A stretch of 28,914 nucleotides of DNA, from IMG/VR virus record IMGVR_UViG_3300037119_005840, positions 1 to 28,914 of that record; one strand, written 5' to 3'. Position 1 is the first letter of the stretch; each line of letters begins with the position of its first letter. Below, piece by piece: positions 1-6,621 of this stretch. Both the position numbers and the translations under genes were made by a program. Source of the stretch: a virus. The notes below the pieces were generated by a model that was not told where the DNA came from, ran no database searches, and saw only the letters and a program-made list of their open reading frames with translations.

Positions 1-623
1 ACCTGTACATCCTGGCGGCGACGTTGAACGCCAATCACGGCACGTCATTGACGGCCAGGGAAACACGGGTTGTGACGGCGTCGTTCATCGAGCGGGGAGT
101 CACGCCCGAGCAGATCGCACGCGCGATCGGCTTGAAGCCCGCGAGCGTGACGGCGGTCAAGAAGGAGATCGACGCTTCCAAGAAGCTGCAGCACGTCGGT
201 CTCGACGACAACGGTTCGTTGAAGGGCGCATCGCTTCGCGCACTGGGAGCGAAGGACGTTCTGAACCTCAACGACGTGCCGTTCAAGGAGTTGGCGCTGT
301 TGTCGGCTGACGCCGGTCTGAACGCGAGCGAGATCATCGCGACCGCCAAGACCGCGCGCGAGTCCGGCTCGGATTCCGGTGCTCTCGAGTACCTCGCGCA
401 GGAGCGCGTGGATCTCGGGGACCGGATCGCTGAGCACGAACTGACCGGCTCGCGCAAGCCGCCGGTCTCTCGTCAGCTCCGTCAGCACCTGGGGTTCGTG
501 ACGAAGTTCGCGGGCCGTGAGCACGAGCTGGTCGAGACCGACCCGAAGGTGGCGGCGGCGCACGCCGAGACCGTTCGGAACGCGATCGCGGTGCTCGAGG
601 CGCTGTTGAAGGCGCAGGGCTGA
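1..623 (+). CDS. ParB-like DNA-binding protein, 5'-truncated by window edge
   Basis: The reading frame is open from base 3 to the TGA at 621-623, so the true start lies left of the window and at least 206 codons are visible. The first visible part (LNANHGTSLTARETRV, then a helix-turn-helix around GVTPEQIARAIGLKPASV) matches the segment that follows the ParB/Srx nuclease-like fold in actinobacterial ParB-type proteins, where an N-x-x-HG-x-x-L stretch precedes the HTH. The rest is charged and helical with no recognisable domain. The missing N-terminus probably holds the ParB/sulfiredoxin domain. A second ParB-like gene follows 4 bases downstream, so the two are likely co-transcribed. A role as DNA-binding regulator or partition-like protein is inferred. 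A TTG at 24 could be read as a start but would cut into the conserved region. Confidence 0.75.
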   Translation, partial: LYILAATLNANHGTSLTARETRVVTASFIERGVTPEQIARAIGLKPASVTAVKKEIDASKKLQHVGLDDNGSLKGASLRALGAKDVLNLNDVPFKELALLSADAGLNASEIIATAKTARESGSDSGALEYLAQERVDLGDRIAEHELTGSRKPPVSRQLRQHLGFVTKFAGREHELVETDPKVAAAHAETVRNAIAVLEALLKAQG

Positions 624-627
624 GGCG

Positions 628-1698
628 ATGAGCTACGCACTGGATCTTCACTCTCCGGTGCGTCACGTCGCTACCGAGCTGGAGAGGGCAGATCATGCCC
701 TCTCCGTCTCGGAGCTTGCGTCGACGTACACGCATCCGAACCACGGCGACGTCAACCGGGTTAAGAAGTTCGAACATCTTCGCAGCGATCGCGCGGCGGT
801 TGAGTGGATCATCGAGCGGGCACTGGAGAAGATCTCTAAGTACCTCGACAACGGCGACGGTACCTACCAGCTCGCTGTCCCGTTCGACGACATCAAGCTC
901 AACAGAAGGAAGCTGCAGCGCGTGCTACCCCGTGAGAGGTTCGAAGGCTACTTCGATCCGATGATGGGGACGGTCGCTGCGTCGGACGGCGAACCCGTCG
1001 AGGGATTCGCCAAGAACATCCGTGACATGAAGCACTTCCGTGAGACCGGGGAGAGCGCCGAAGATCTGCGCGAGTCGCTGCAGGCTTTCGGATGGATCCC
1101 CGAGCTTCCCGGTCTGCAGGACGAGCGCGGTGTCATCCTCATCGGTAACCGACGACTCGCTATCGCCACCGAACTGGGCATCGACCCCGTGATGAAGACG
1201 GTGCAGATCGGGCACGGGGACGAGGCCGATGCTCGGCGACTCAAGATCACGATCGCCTCGAACATCGGACAGAAGACCCTGACATCGTCGGACAGGAAAC
1301 GGATCGCTAGGGCGTTGTACGCGGACTACGACTGGTCGATGCCGAAGATCGCAGAAGCACTACAGGTGGGCACCTCAACTGTCGGTCGGGACGTCAAGGG
1401 GATTTCCCAACGTGGGAAAAGGAAGAAGCCCCAAGGACGCCCTCGGAACATCACCCGGCGACAGGAAGAGGAGATCGTCGCGCCTGCGCTCGAGCAGAGG
1501 AAGGGTCGTCCGGCGATCGCCAAGCTGCTCGAGGAGGACGACGGACAGAAGCGAGGCGAGCACGCGGTGCAGCTCGCGATCGAGCGGGTACGTACGCGCG
1601 AAGAAGAGCAGGACCGCAGAGACAACGGAACGCGCGCCGCGGGCAAACACACCAGCGTGTGTTCGACGTGTGGCCGCGAAGACATCCACGAGGGCTGA
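628..1698 (+). CDS. ParB/Srx-domain DNA-binding protein
   Basis: This 356-residue protein has three visible parts. The N-terminal ~75 residues look like a small winged-helix region (SVSELASTYTHPNHGDVNRV). A ParB/sulfiredoxin-like core lies around residues 130-215, with the diagnostic VILIGNRRLAIATELGI motif (G-x-R-R-x-x-A). An HTH follows at about 230-260 (MPKIAEALQVGTSTVGRDV), then a basic linker, a charged helical tail and one CxxC pair near the C-terminus (CSTCGRED). Single phage ParB-like proteins usually act as DNA-binding regulators or nucleases rather than in a full ParABS system, and no ParA is seen here. The ATG lies 4 bases after the upstream stop, which suggests translational coupling. 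Family call is firm; function is inferred. Confidence 0.8.
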   Translation: MSYALDLHSPVRHVATELERADHALSVSELASTYTHPNHGDVNRVKKFEHLRSDRAAVEWIIERALEKISKYLDNGDGTYQLAVPFDDIKLNRRKLQRVLPRERFEGYFDPMMGTVAASDGEPVEGFAKNIRDMKHFRETGESAEDLRESLQAFGWIPELPGLQDERGVILIGNRRLAIATELGIDPVMKTVQIGHGDEADARRLKITIASNIGQKTLTSSDRKRIARALYADYDWSMPKIAEALQVGTSTVGRDVKGISQRGKRKKPQGRPRNITRRQEEEIVAPALEQRKGRPAIAKLLEEDDGQKRGEHAVQLAIERVRTREEEQDRRDNGTRAAGKHTSVCSTCGREDIHEG

Positions 1699-1700
1699 AG

Positions 1701-1709
1701 TGTTACGGT
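1701..1709 (+). promoter_or_regulatory. Extended -10 promoter element (TGTTACGGT)
   Basis: TGTTACGGT fits an actinobacterial extended -10 (TGN-TANNNT) and lies 29 bases before the ATG at 1739. The same 9-mer occurs before the gene at 21705. No good -35 hexamer is visible; AAGACA at 1679-1684 is a weak candidate. It would drive the short unit that ends at the 1950-1979 terminator. Confidence 0.45.
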
Positions 1710-1738
1710 GTGCTCGAGCCGAGTGAAGGGAGATCTCG

Positions 1739-1924
1739 ATGAGCGACATCATGGTGGAGACGCCACCGATGGACCCGGATGCGCCGGACGAGCCGATGCC
1801 AGATGGCGAGCCGACGGAAGCCCCGGGACAAGGACTGCCGCCCGGTGTTGCACCGGGTGAGACGCCGCCGGAGCCGGAGCCAGCTCCTGAAGAGCCGGTC
1901 CCCGCGCCGGAGGGCGGAGAATAG
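1739..1924 (+). CDS. Small acidic Pro/Glu-rich protein
   Basis: The 61-residue product has 19 prolines, 11 Glu and 5 Asp and not a single Lys or Arg, so its net charge is about -16. It must be largely disordered. No family is recognised. The ATG is preceded by AAGGGAG at a good distance. The gene sits alone between a candidate promoter (1701) and a strong hairpin (1950-1979), so it is probably expressed as its own unit. Such composition is seen in disordered linkers and scaffold-like phage proteins, and highly acidic small proteins can act as DNA mimics. Both roles are speculation here. Confidence 0.7.
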   Translation: MSDIMVETPPMDPDAPDEPMPDGEPTEAPGQGLPPGVAPGETPPEPEPAPEEPVPAPEGGE

Positions 1925-1949
1925 ATCCCGCTCGCTCGGCGGGTAGGAC

Positions 1950-1979
1950 GCGAACCCCCGACTCCGGTCGGGGGTTCGC
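1950..1979 (+). terminator. Strong GC-rich stem-loop terminator
   Basis: A perfect 13-bp stem (GCGAACCCCCGAC paired with GTCGGGGGTTCGC) closes a TCCG tetraloop, 25 bases after the stop of the acidic protein gene. There is no clear T-tract after it, which is common for actinobacterial terminators. It should end or strongly reduce transcription of the 1739 gene. Confidence 0.75.
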
Positions 1980-1999
1980 TCGTGTCTGGGGTCGGCGAG

Positions 2000-2176
2000 A
2001 TGGACAACTACCGAGGACGACACACGCCGAGCGGCCGGGGCCGCCGGTTCCTGCGGTCTGTCTCGCGAGGGACGCTGAACATGCTGCTCGTGATCGGGCT
2101 GCTGCTGTTGTCGATCGTGCTGTGGGGCATCGTGGCGGTCGGCCTGATCTGGATCGCGATGAAGCTGATCCCGTGA
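2000..2176 (+). CDS. Small single-pass membrane protein
   Basis: The 58-residue product has a basic N-terminus (RGRHTPSGRGRRFLRSVSRG) followed by one long hydrophobic helix (LLVIGLLLLSIVLWGIVAVG) and a short tail. The positive-inside rule predicts the N-terminus in the cytoplasm. I chose ATG 2000; GTG 1982 is in frame but sits directly after the terminator stem. No family is recognised. Tiny membrane proteins of this kind in phages are often holin-like, exclusion or unknown proteins. It ends just before a convergent minus-strand gene. Confidence 0.55.
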   Translation: MDNYRGRHTPSGRGRRFLRSVSRGTLNMLLVIGLLLLSIVLWGIVAVGLIWIAMKLIP

Positions 2177-2179
2177 AGA

Positions 2180-2227
2180 AGCGGGGGGCGGCGCACCGGA
2201 CGCGACCCGGCCACCGTTCCCCCCGCT
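2180..2227. terminator. Inverted repeat between convergent genes
   Basis: AGCGGGGGG at 2180-2188 pairs with CCCCCCGCT at 2219-2227 across a 30-base loop. It sits exactly between the stop of the plus-strand membrane gene (2176) and the stop of the minus-strand metallohydrolase gene (2235), the place expected for a bidirectional terminator. The large loop makes it weaker than the other hairpins in this window. Confidence 0.4.
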
Positions 2228-2234
2228 CGGGATC

Positions 2235-2831
2235 CTATCCGCGGATCGCAGCGGCGTAGTCGACTCGCTTGAGCCGAGCAGCGAACCACTGCTGGGCGCA
2301 TCGCTTTGTGCAGAACCTCGAGGTGCCGAGGCTCGCTGCGAGGCGCCACGGTGGTGGCTTCGGGAATCCGCGACCGCATCCCGCACAGAACGACTCGGGC
2401 AGTTTCGTCCGGATGATCGGTGGTGTCCCACCGCGCCACCGGACTCGCTTCTCCGCGAAGGCGGCGCGCAGTAGCTCGCCGTCTCCCGGATCTCCGAACC
2501 GATCGACGAGCGCGATCATCGCCGCAGCGAACTCGCGACCGTGTGGTGCGTCGCCTGACTGCAGAATGTGCGCCAGCTCATGCAGCACGACCATCTTCGA
2601 TCGCGCCCACCGCGGGAGCTTGATCGTGTTCCCGTAGGCACAGGCGTTGACGCGACCACGACCGTCCTTGACCTGGACGACGCGGGTCGTGCTGCGCTTG
2701 CGCCACCACGACGAGCCGACCACCTGAGCAGTGAACGCAGTGACCTCGTCCATGCTGCCGGTGCCGATCGGATCCTTGCGGATCGAGTGCTCGGCGTTGT
2801 AGACGCGTTGGCGCTGGGTGTCTCGAGCCAT
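2235..2831 (-). CDS. SprT-like zinc metallohydrolase, TIGR04338 family
   Basis: The 198-residue protein starts MARDTQRQRVYNAEH, as in the actinobacterial TIGR04338 putative metallohydrolase family. Zinc-binding motif HELAH is at residues 84-88 with the third ligand His97 in HGREF, the SprT/WSS-type arrangement HExxH...HGxxF. The C-terminal ~45 residues carry a zinc-knuckle-like pattern (CAGCG ... FCTKRC). The start is fixed by AGGAAGGA just upstream of the ATG at 2831; longer in-frame starts run into the upstream hairpin. SprT-like enzymes in cells act on DNA-protein crosslinks, but the substrate of this family is unknown. It is downstream of the 2888 gene on the minus strand. Confidence 0.85.
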   Translation of the reverse strand: MARDTQRQRVYNAEHSIRKDPIGTGSMDEVTAFTAQVVGSSWWRKRSTTRVVQVKDGRGRVNACAYGNTIKLPRWARSKMVVLHELAHILQSGDAPHGREFAAAMIALVDRFGDPGDGELLRAAFAEKRVRWRGGTPPIIRTKLPESFCAGCGRGFPKPPPWRLAASLGTSRFCTKRCAQQWFAARLKRVDYAAAIRG

Positions 2832-2854
2832 CGCTGTATCCTTCCTAGTGGTGG

Positions 2855-2880
2855 GGGCCGGGGGAGTGATCCCCCGGCCC
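2855..2880 (-). terminator. GC-rich hairpin between two minus-strand genes
   Basis: GGGCCGGGGG (2855-2864) pairs with CCCCCGGCCC (2871-2880) around a 6-base loop. It lies between the stop of the 2888 gene and the ribosome-binding site of the metallohydrolase gene, so it could terminate or attenuate transcription between them or stabilise the processed mRNA. No T-tract is evident. Confidence 0.5.
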
Positions 2881-2887
2881 TCCCGGG

Positions 2888-3088
2888 CTACTTCTTGCAG
2901 CGCCTGTCGGTGCGCGCGCGCTCGGCGGTCGAGTACCACGAGTAGTTCGCTCGGCAGTAGCCGACTCGCCAGCCCACCGACACGGGCTGGTGGATCGGGT
3001 CGCGGGGACATGGTGGGCGGCTTGTGCTCACCACCTCCGCTCCGTCTGTGGGACACCACCAGACGGCTTCAGGTGCCAGGGTCTTCAT
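2888..3088 (-). CDS. Small Cys-containing protein
   Basis: The product is 66 residues with four cysteines spread along the chain (WWCPTDG, PPCPRDP, GYCRANY, RRCKK) and several tryptophans. The pairs are not spaced as a classical CxxC ribbon, so metal binding is only possible. The start at ATG 3088 is set by a perfect GAGGAGG eight bases upstream; a GTG nine bases further up is in frame but overlaps this site. It is first in the minus-strand pair with the metallohydrolase and probably transcribed from the -10 at 3138. No family is recognised. Confidence 0.65.
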   Translation of the reverse strand: MKTLAPEAVWWCPTDGAEVVSTSRPPCPRDPIHQPVSVGWRVGYCRANYSWYSTAERARTDRRCKK

Positions 3089-3137
3089 CCTGTTCACCTC
3101 CTCTCTTCAGTTGTCAGTGTTTCGTCCTGCACCTACC

Positions 3138-3143
3138 AGTATA
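3138..3143 (-). promoter_or_regulatory. Candidate -10 box (TATACT) for minus-strand genes
   Basis: On the minus strand TATACT lies about 50 bases before the ATG at 3088 and ahead of its GAGGAGG site. No -35 at the standard spacing is convincing. A copy of the CTGCCAAACAG motif (3156-3166) lies just upstream, where a repressor or activator could sit. Confidence 0.4.
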
Positions 3144-3155
3144 AGAATGGCCCTC

Positions 3156-3844
3156 CTGCCAAACAGCCGATGAGCTGCTGAAACGATCACTCGCAAAGCT
3201 GTGACCTGCAGCTCGTCTGCCAAACACGAAAGACTTGACACGGGTCTACCTGGTTGTTTGGCTTCGCGATGATGAAAGGACGATGCGCTGACCTGCAGGG
3301 GAAGGTCCGTGACCGTTGGTCAAACGGATGTTTCGGCGAAGTGCGGATCTCCTCCGCGCCGTCTGTTCTCAAGGTGCGTCACGGGTTCCATGTGGTCGGG
3401 GTTGACGCAACCTCGGACCCCGCAGAGGTGGTCGAGTTCGAGGTCACCGATCTCCCCGACGTGCTCGATGTAGACGGCTCGATGTGCGGATGTCGTTCGG
3501 CCCCTGAACCAGACCGTTCCGTATCCGGCCCCGTTCGTGCTGCCCTCCCACATCCAGCAGCCGGTGTCTGCGATCGAGAACCGCGCAAGTCCCAGGTGTG
3601 GACGGGGGGCGATCCCCCGCGCTCGGCGCTGAGTGGCCGCGTAGCACCGTTTGCACACGCCATGGGCGTAGGGCCGACCATGTGAGGGATCGGTGGCGCA
3701 CTCGGGAAGCTGGGCCACGTAGGGGCGATGGGGCGTGGCGTCGTAACACCGCCTGCATAGACCCCTGTACCGGTCCTGGGCCTTGCGCTCCTGGCATTGG
3801 CGGCATCTCATCCCTGGAGTGTAGGGGTCAGAGCTGTTTGGCAG
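3156..3844. repeat. Dispersed CTGCCAAACA / TGTTTGGCAG sites (four copies)
   Basis: Copies are at 3156-3166 (CTGCCAAACAG), 3217-3226 (CTGCCAAACA), 3255-3262 (TGTTTGGC, inverted) and 3834-3844 (CTGTTTGGCAG, inverted). The second and third form an inverted repeat that brackets a TTGACA at 3235-3240. The first and fourth flank the minus-strand HNH gene. All lie outside coding sequence. Operator sites are the simplest reading; no protein partner is known. Confidence 0.45.
3320..3811 (-). CDS. HNH endonuclease
   Basis: The 163-residue product has two small cysteine motifs at the N-terminus (MRCRQC with GLCRRC; C38 with GVCKRC) and an HNH core from about residue 85 to 150. Visible are CWMWEG, SAHRAVY (His110), LELDHLC (Asp127, His128) and GCVNPDHMEP (Asn137, His140), as in the HNH_3 type of phage endonuclease. 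Such stand-alone HNH enzymes nick or cut DNA and often act as homing endonucleases. It is the only HNH gene here on the minus strand. The start at ATG 3811 keeps the first zinc motif; the ribosome-binding site is weak. It is flanked by the TGTTTGGC-type sites. Confidence 0.85.
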   Translation of the reverse strand: MRCRQCQERKAQDRYRGLCRRCYDATPHRPYVAQLPECATDPSHGRPYAHGVCKRCYAATQRRARGIAPRPHLGLARFSIADTGCWMWEGSTNGAGYGTVWFRGRTTSAHRAVYIEHVGEIGDLELDHLCGVRGCVNPDHMEPVTHLENRRRGGDPHFAETSV

Positions 3845-3918
3845 CAACGGGTTGCCGACCCGGTCCGGGGACGGTACCGTGCTACCTGGGCGAACACTGA
3901 ACCTCCCACCGGGGCGTA

Positions 3919-3933
3919 CCGTACCTGGTACGA
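3919..3933 (+). promoter_or_regulatory. 13-bp palindrome overlapping a leaderless-type -10
   Basis: CGTACCTGGTACG (3919-3931) is a perfect palindrome around a central T and is repeated exactly at 7217-7229. Its right half forms part of an extended -10, TGGTACGAT (3925-3933). Six bases later is the ATG at 3940, the spacing of a leaderless actinobacterial promoter. A protein bound to the palindrome would cover the -10 and shut the promoter. Confidence 0.5.
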
Positions 3934-3939
3934 TATGGG

Positions 3940-4273
3940 CATGGACGAGAAGAAGACCAAGACCTACGACTCCTCGGTCAACGAGCGCCTCGGCGTCGAA
4001 CTTGCTCGCACCGTGAGCGGCTCGAAGACCCACCTGCGCTACATCGACAACGGCTGGCGCGAGACGATCTGCGGAGTTCGCGCACCGATCCGGATGGCTG
4101 ACCAGACCGCCGTCCCGACCTGCCACTCCTGCTACTCCGGCCCCCGCGAGGAGGAGATCGTCGAGAAGCCACGCGACTGGCAGGACGCGATGAACGAGCA
4201 CACCGATCAGTTGCACCGCGAGGGCTACCGCCCCGTGCCCGGTGAGTTCGGCAAGTGGAGCAAGGAGAACTGA
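3940..4273 (+). CDS. Small zinc-ribbon-like protein
   Basis: The product is about 111 residues. A central segment around GSKTHLRYIDNGWRETICG followed by VPTCHSCY (one Cys, then CxxC, with an upstream His) resembles the short zinc-binding modules found in many actinophage and actinobacterial proteins of unknown function. The C-terminal part is charged. I chose ATG 3940; ATG 3934 is also in frame. There is no Shine-Dalgarno before either, and the -10 position suggests a leaderless mRNA starting at 3940. It is first of the chain that runs to 7216. Confidence 0.7.
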
Positions 4274-4440
4274 TGACCGAGACCTACGACATCACGCTCT
4301 ACGCGCCGGGACAGTCTTCGATGACGTACCGCGGTCGCGACGCCGCATTCCTCAAGCGCGCGAAGGCCGTCGCCAAGGAGCGCGGTCTGAAGATCACCGT
4401 CAGCAAACCGGGGTTCAAGGGAAACGGGAGGTATCGCTAG
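4273..4440 (+). CDS. Small basic protein of unknown function
   Basis: The 55-residue product (MTETYDITLYAPGQSSMTYR...) ends in a basic, glycine-containing tail. ATG 4273 overlaps the upstream stop as ATGA and has AAGGAG in front. The pattern of a beta start and one helix (FLKRAKAVAKERG) is compatible with a small alpha/beta fold. No family is recognised. Confidence 0.65.
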   Translation: MTETYDITLYAPGQSSMTYRGRDAAFLKRAKAVAKERGLKITVSKPGFKGNGRYR

Positions 4441-5190
4441 ATGGCTACGTCTGCGAAGAAGCTCGAGGAACTCGGCCGCGTCCGTTCGCGTATCGAGTCG
4501 ACCACGTTGGACAGCCTCGCGGACTCGTTCGCGGCGCACCGTGAGTTCGGCGCCAACTACGGCTACCGCGACGCGACCGACTGGTGGGACACGCAGGTGC
4601 GCTCCTACCCCGAGCTGTTCAAGCTCGAGGACGCGCCCGTGCGTCCGGCGTGGGTCACCTCCACGGTTCCCGCGGCACCGGTCGCGCCCGCGTTCGTGCC
4701 GCCCTCGGACAAGCAGATCGCATTCGCGCAGAAGCTGCTGAACGAGCGCGACATCGTGCCCGCGATCCCGTTGGCCGAGCTGAACAAGCGCGAGGCGTCC
4801 AAGCTGATTGACGATCTGCTCAAGCTCCCGAAGGTCTCGCGTACGTCCGCCGCTCCGGTCGAGCTGGAGGACGGGATGTACCTGAAGGACGGCGAGATCT
4901 TCAAGGTGCAGCACGCGATCCACGGCTCCGGCAACCAGTACGCGAAGAAGCTCCGGGTCGTGGAAGAGCCGGAGCGCGACGACGAGGGCGACATCGTGGC
5001 GCCCGGCAAGATCGTGTTCGACTACGCGCCCGGTGTCGTCCGCAAGCTCACCGCCGCCGACCGGATGACGCTGGAGCAGGCCGAGGAGTTCGGCGCCCTG
5101 TACGGCACCTGCGTGCGGTGCGGCCGGACGCTCACCAAGGAGAAGTCGATCGCCCGGGCGATGGGTCCGGTCTGCGCGGGGAAGCTGTGA
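4441..5190 (+). CDS. DUF6011-type zinc-binding protein
   Basis: The 249-residue protein ends with the DUF6011 signature: GTCVRCGRTLTKEKSIARAM followed by GPVCAGKL, i.e. CxxC and a later Cys. This C-terminal module is shared by many actinophage proteins. The middle contains SDKQIAFAQKLLNERDI, a short helical motif also found beside DUF6011 domains, after a Pro/Ala linker at about 75-88. The N-terminal ~70 residues (WWDTQVRSYPELF) are unrecognised. The start directly follows the upstream stop. Biochemical function is unknown; zinc binding is likely. Confidence 0.8.
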   Translation: MATSAKKLEELGRVRSRIESTTLDSLADSFAAHREFGANYGYRDATDWWDTQVRSYPELFKLEDAPVRPAWVTSTVPAAPVAPAFVPPSDKQIAFAQKLLNERDIVPAIPLAELNKREASKLIDDLLKLPKVSRTSAAPVELEDGMYLKDGEIFKVQHAIHGSGNQYAKKLRVVEEPERDDEGDIVAPGKIVFDYAPGVVRKLTAADRMTLEQAEEFGALYGTCVRCGRTLTKEKSIARAMGPVCAGKL

Positions 5191-5405
5191 TGGCGCGCCG
5201 CCGACAGAACACGGCCGCGGTCTCGCGCCGCCTCGAAGGTGAGGCGCGCGAACGCGACGAGATCCAGGACGTCACGACGATGACGTTCAACGACCTGTGG
5301 TCGGCCGTGTACCGGCTGCAGGGACGCAACCGCGGCGGGTGCTACAGCGCCCGCATCCGCGAGCTGGACGCCGAGCGAGCACGCCGAGCGAAGGAGACAA
5401 GCTAA
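5190..5405 (+). CDS. Small charged protein of unknown function
   Basis: The 71-residue product is Arg/Glu-rich and mostly helical (AAVSRRLEGEARERDEIQDV ... SARIRELDAERARRAKE). ATG 5190 overlaps the upstream TGA by one base and GGGGA lies upstream. No family is recognised. Confidence 0.65.
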   Translation: MARRRQNTAAVSRRLEGEARERDEIQDVTTMTFNDLWSAVYRLQGRNRGGCYSARIRELDAERARRAKETS

Positions 5406-5683
5406 TGGCAGGGACACCGAGCTTCAAGATCCACGACGAGACCGGCCGCTACGTCGCGGCCACGGTTGACGCGCACCTCGCGGCGGCGCTGATCGGCGCA
5501 GCCGGTGCCGCGAGGTGGCAGATCAAGCACGGCGGGCGGATCGTCTGGCGCGAAGGATCTGAACCTACGACCTCGTTCGAGTCGATCGACGCGGTCGCCG
5601 ACATCATCAACGACCGCATCACGGCTCGGTGGCTTGCCTCCGACCGCGAGACGCTGCCGCCCGGGGTGGTGCGCGTTCGATGA
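5405..5683 (+). CDS. Hypothetical protein
   Basis: The 92-residue product begins MAGTPSFKIHDETGRYVAAT, a compact alpha/beta-like sequence. ATG 5405 shares its A with the upstream TAA, with AAGGAG just ahead. No catalytic or metal motif is visible and no family is recognised. Confidence 0.65.
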   Translation: MAGTPSFKIHDETGRYVAATVDAHLAAALIGAAGAARWQIKHGGRIVWREGSEPTTSFESIDAVADIINDRITARWLASDRETLPPGVVRVR

Positions 5684-5874
5684 CGATGTGCACAGGTCTG
5701 GAGTACCTGACACGCCGGGGGTGGGTGCGCGTAGACGGCCCGCTCCCGGCCGCGGCGATCACACGGCCGACGGAGCACACCTGGGGTCCGTGGAACGTGG
5801 AATCCGGCCGTGCACGGGTCCGGACCTGTTCGACCTGCGGAGAGCGAAGCTCCTACACGACGGGGAGATCATGA
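5680..5874 (+). CDS. Small CxxC-containing protein
   Basis: The 64-residue product ends in a single ribbon-like half site (RTCSTCGERSSY) after a short segment HTWGPWNVES. This W-containing stretch followed by CxxC resembles small phage zinc proteins in which a HxW motif precedes a Cys pair. ATG 5680 overlaps the upstream stop as ATGA. No function is known. Confidence 0.6.
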   Translation: MTMCTGLEYLTRRGWVRVDGPLPAAAITRPTEHTWGPWNVESGRARVRTCSTCGERSSYTTGRS

Positions 5875-6107
5875 CGACCACGCGCAAGGATCTGTACCGG
5901 ATCGCGGACGCGTTCGCGCAGTCCAAACCGGACACCAAGCCCGAGGCCCACGAGTACCGTGCCGGAAAGCTGGCGGCGTTGGAGCAGTGGCTCAAGGATG
6001 TCAGAGCCGTGGCGGATGCTCTTGAGGTGACCACGGGATTCACACCCAGCGGCAACAGGTCGTTCGATCGGGACCGGTTCTATGCGGCGTGCGGGGCGAC
6101 ATCGTGA
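5871..6107 (+). CDS. Small helical phage protein
   Basis: The 78-residue product starts MTTTRKDLYRIADAFAQSKP and continues with an amphipathic helix (GKLAALEQWLKDVRAVADAL), then FTPSGNRSFDRDRFYAAC. I recall this pattern from unnamed actinophage proteins, but no function is attached to it. ATG 5871 overlaps the preceding stop as ATGA. Confidence 0.65.
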   Translation: MTTTRKDLYRIADAFAQSKPDTKPEAHEYRAGKLAALEQWLKDVRAVADALEVTTGFTPSGNRSFDRDRFYAACGATS

Positions 6108-6352
6108 TCTCGCTTGGCTCCGAGACGCTGACGGTACGCCAGATCGAGGTACTCGTCGCGGTCGGGCGTATCGGCGCCAGAGGCGCGGCGACTGAGCTGT
6201 TCCTGTCGGAGAAGACGATCAAGAAGCACCTGTGCGAGATCCGCTGGAAGCTGCGGGTCACGACCACCACACGCGCGATCATCGTCGCGCTGCAGCTCGG
6301 CTACTTCACGCTGGAGGATCTGTACGTCGTCGACCACAAGGAGGCAATCTGA
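6104..6352 (+). CDS. LuxR/GerE-type HTH protein without receiver domain
   Basis: The 82-residue product is essentially one LuxR-type HTH: SETLTVRQIEVLVAVGRIGA, then AATELFLSEKTIKKHLCEIR (second and recognition helices) and LRVTTTTRAIIVALQLGY. The S-x-K-T-I-K-K-H pattern is the classic recognition helix. No signal-receiver or ligand domain is present, so it would bind DNA constitutively or be regulated by partners. I chose GTG 6104 because it forms a GTGA overlap with the upstream stop and has GGGG upstream; GTG 6089 is an alternative. Confidence 0.8.
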   Translation: MISLGSETLTVRQIEVLVAVGRIGARGAATELFLSEKTIKKHLCEIRWKLRVTTTTRAIIVALQLGYFTLEDLYVVDHKEAI

Positions 6353-6621
6353 TGGGGAACATGAACGCGATCGGTATGGCCGGAGCGGTGTCGGAGGGGC
6401 AGGTCTCGCTGCGGGCCGCGCTCGAGTGGAACCTCCGCTCGAACCACTTCCCGCCGGTCTCGCTGGACTTCGTGCCGACGTGCGAGGCCGCGATCGAGAA
6501 GGCCAACGCCGGGGACTGGGAGGACCGGATCGAGATGCCCAACGGGATGACGAAGACGGTCGGAGAGATCGTTGACGGACTCCACCTGCATTCGTTCGTC
6601 CAGTACGAGGACGACGAGTGA
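6352..6621 (+). CDS. Hypothetical protein
   Basis: The 89-residue product (MGNMNAIGMAGAVSEGQVSL...) has a mixed helical composition and an acidic C-terminus (FVQYEDDE). AAGGAGG precedes the ATG, which shares its A with the upstream TGA. A LDFVPTCEAAIEKANAGDWE stretch contains its only Cys. No family is recognised. Confidence 0.7.
   Translation: MGNMNAIGMAGAVSEGQVSLRAALEWNLRSNHFPPVSLDFVPTCEAAIEKANAGDWEDRIEMPNGMTKTVGEIVDGLHLHSFVQYEDDE

Noticed and set aside
3254-3685. Plus-strand open frame of 143 codons opposite the HNH gene, behind a TTGACA
   Set aside because: It is antisense to a motif-complete HNH gene, and no good -10 is found at the right distance from the TTGACA.
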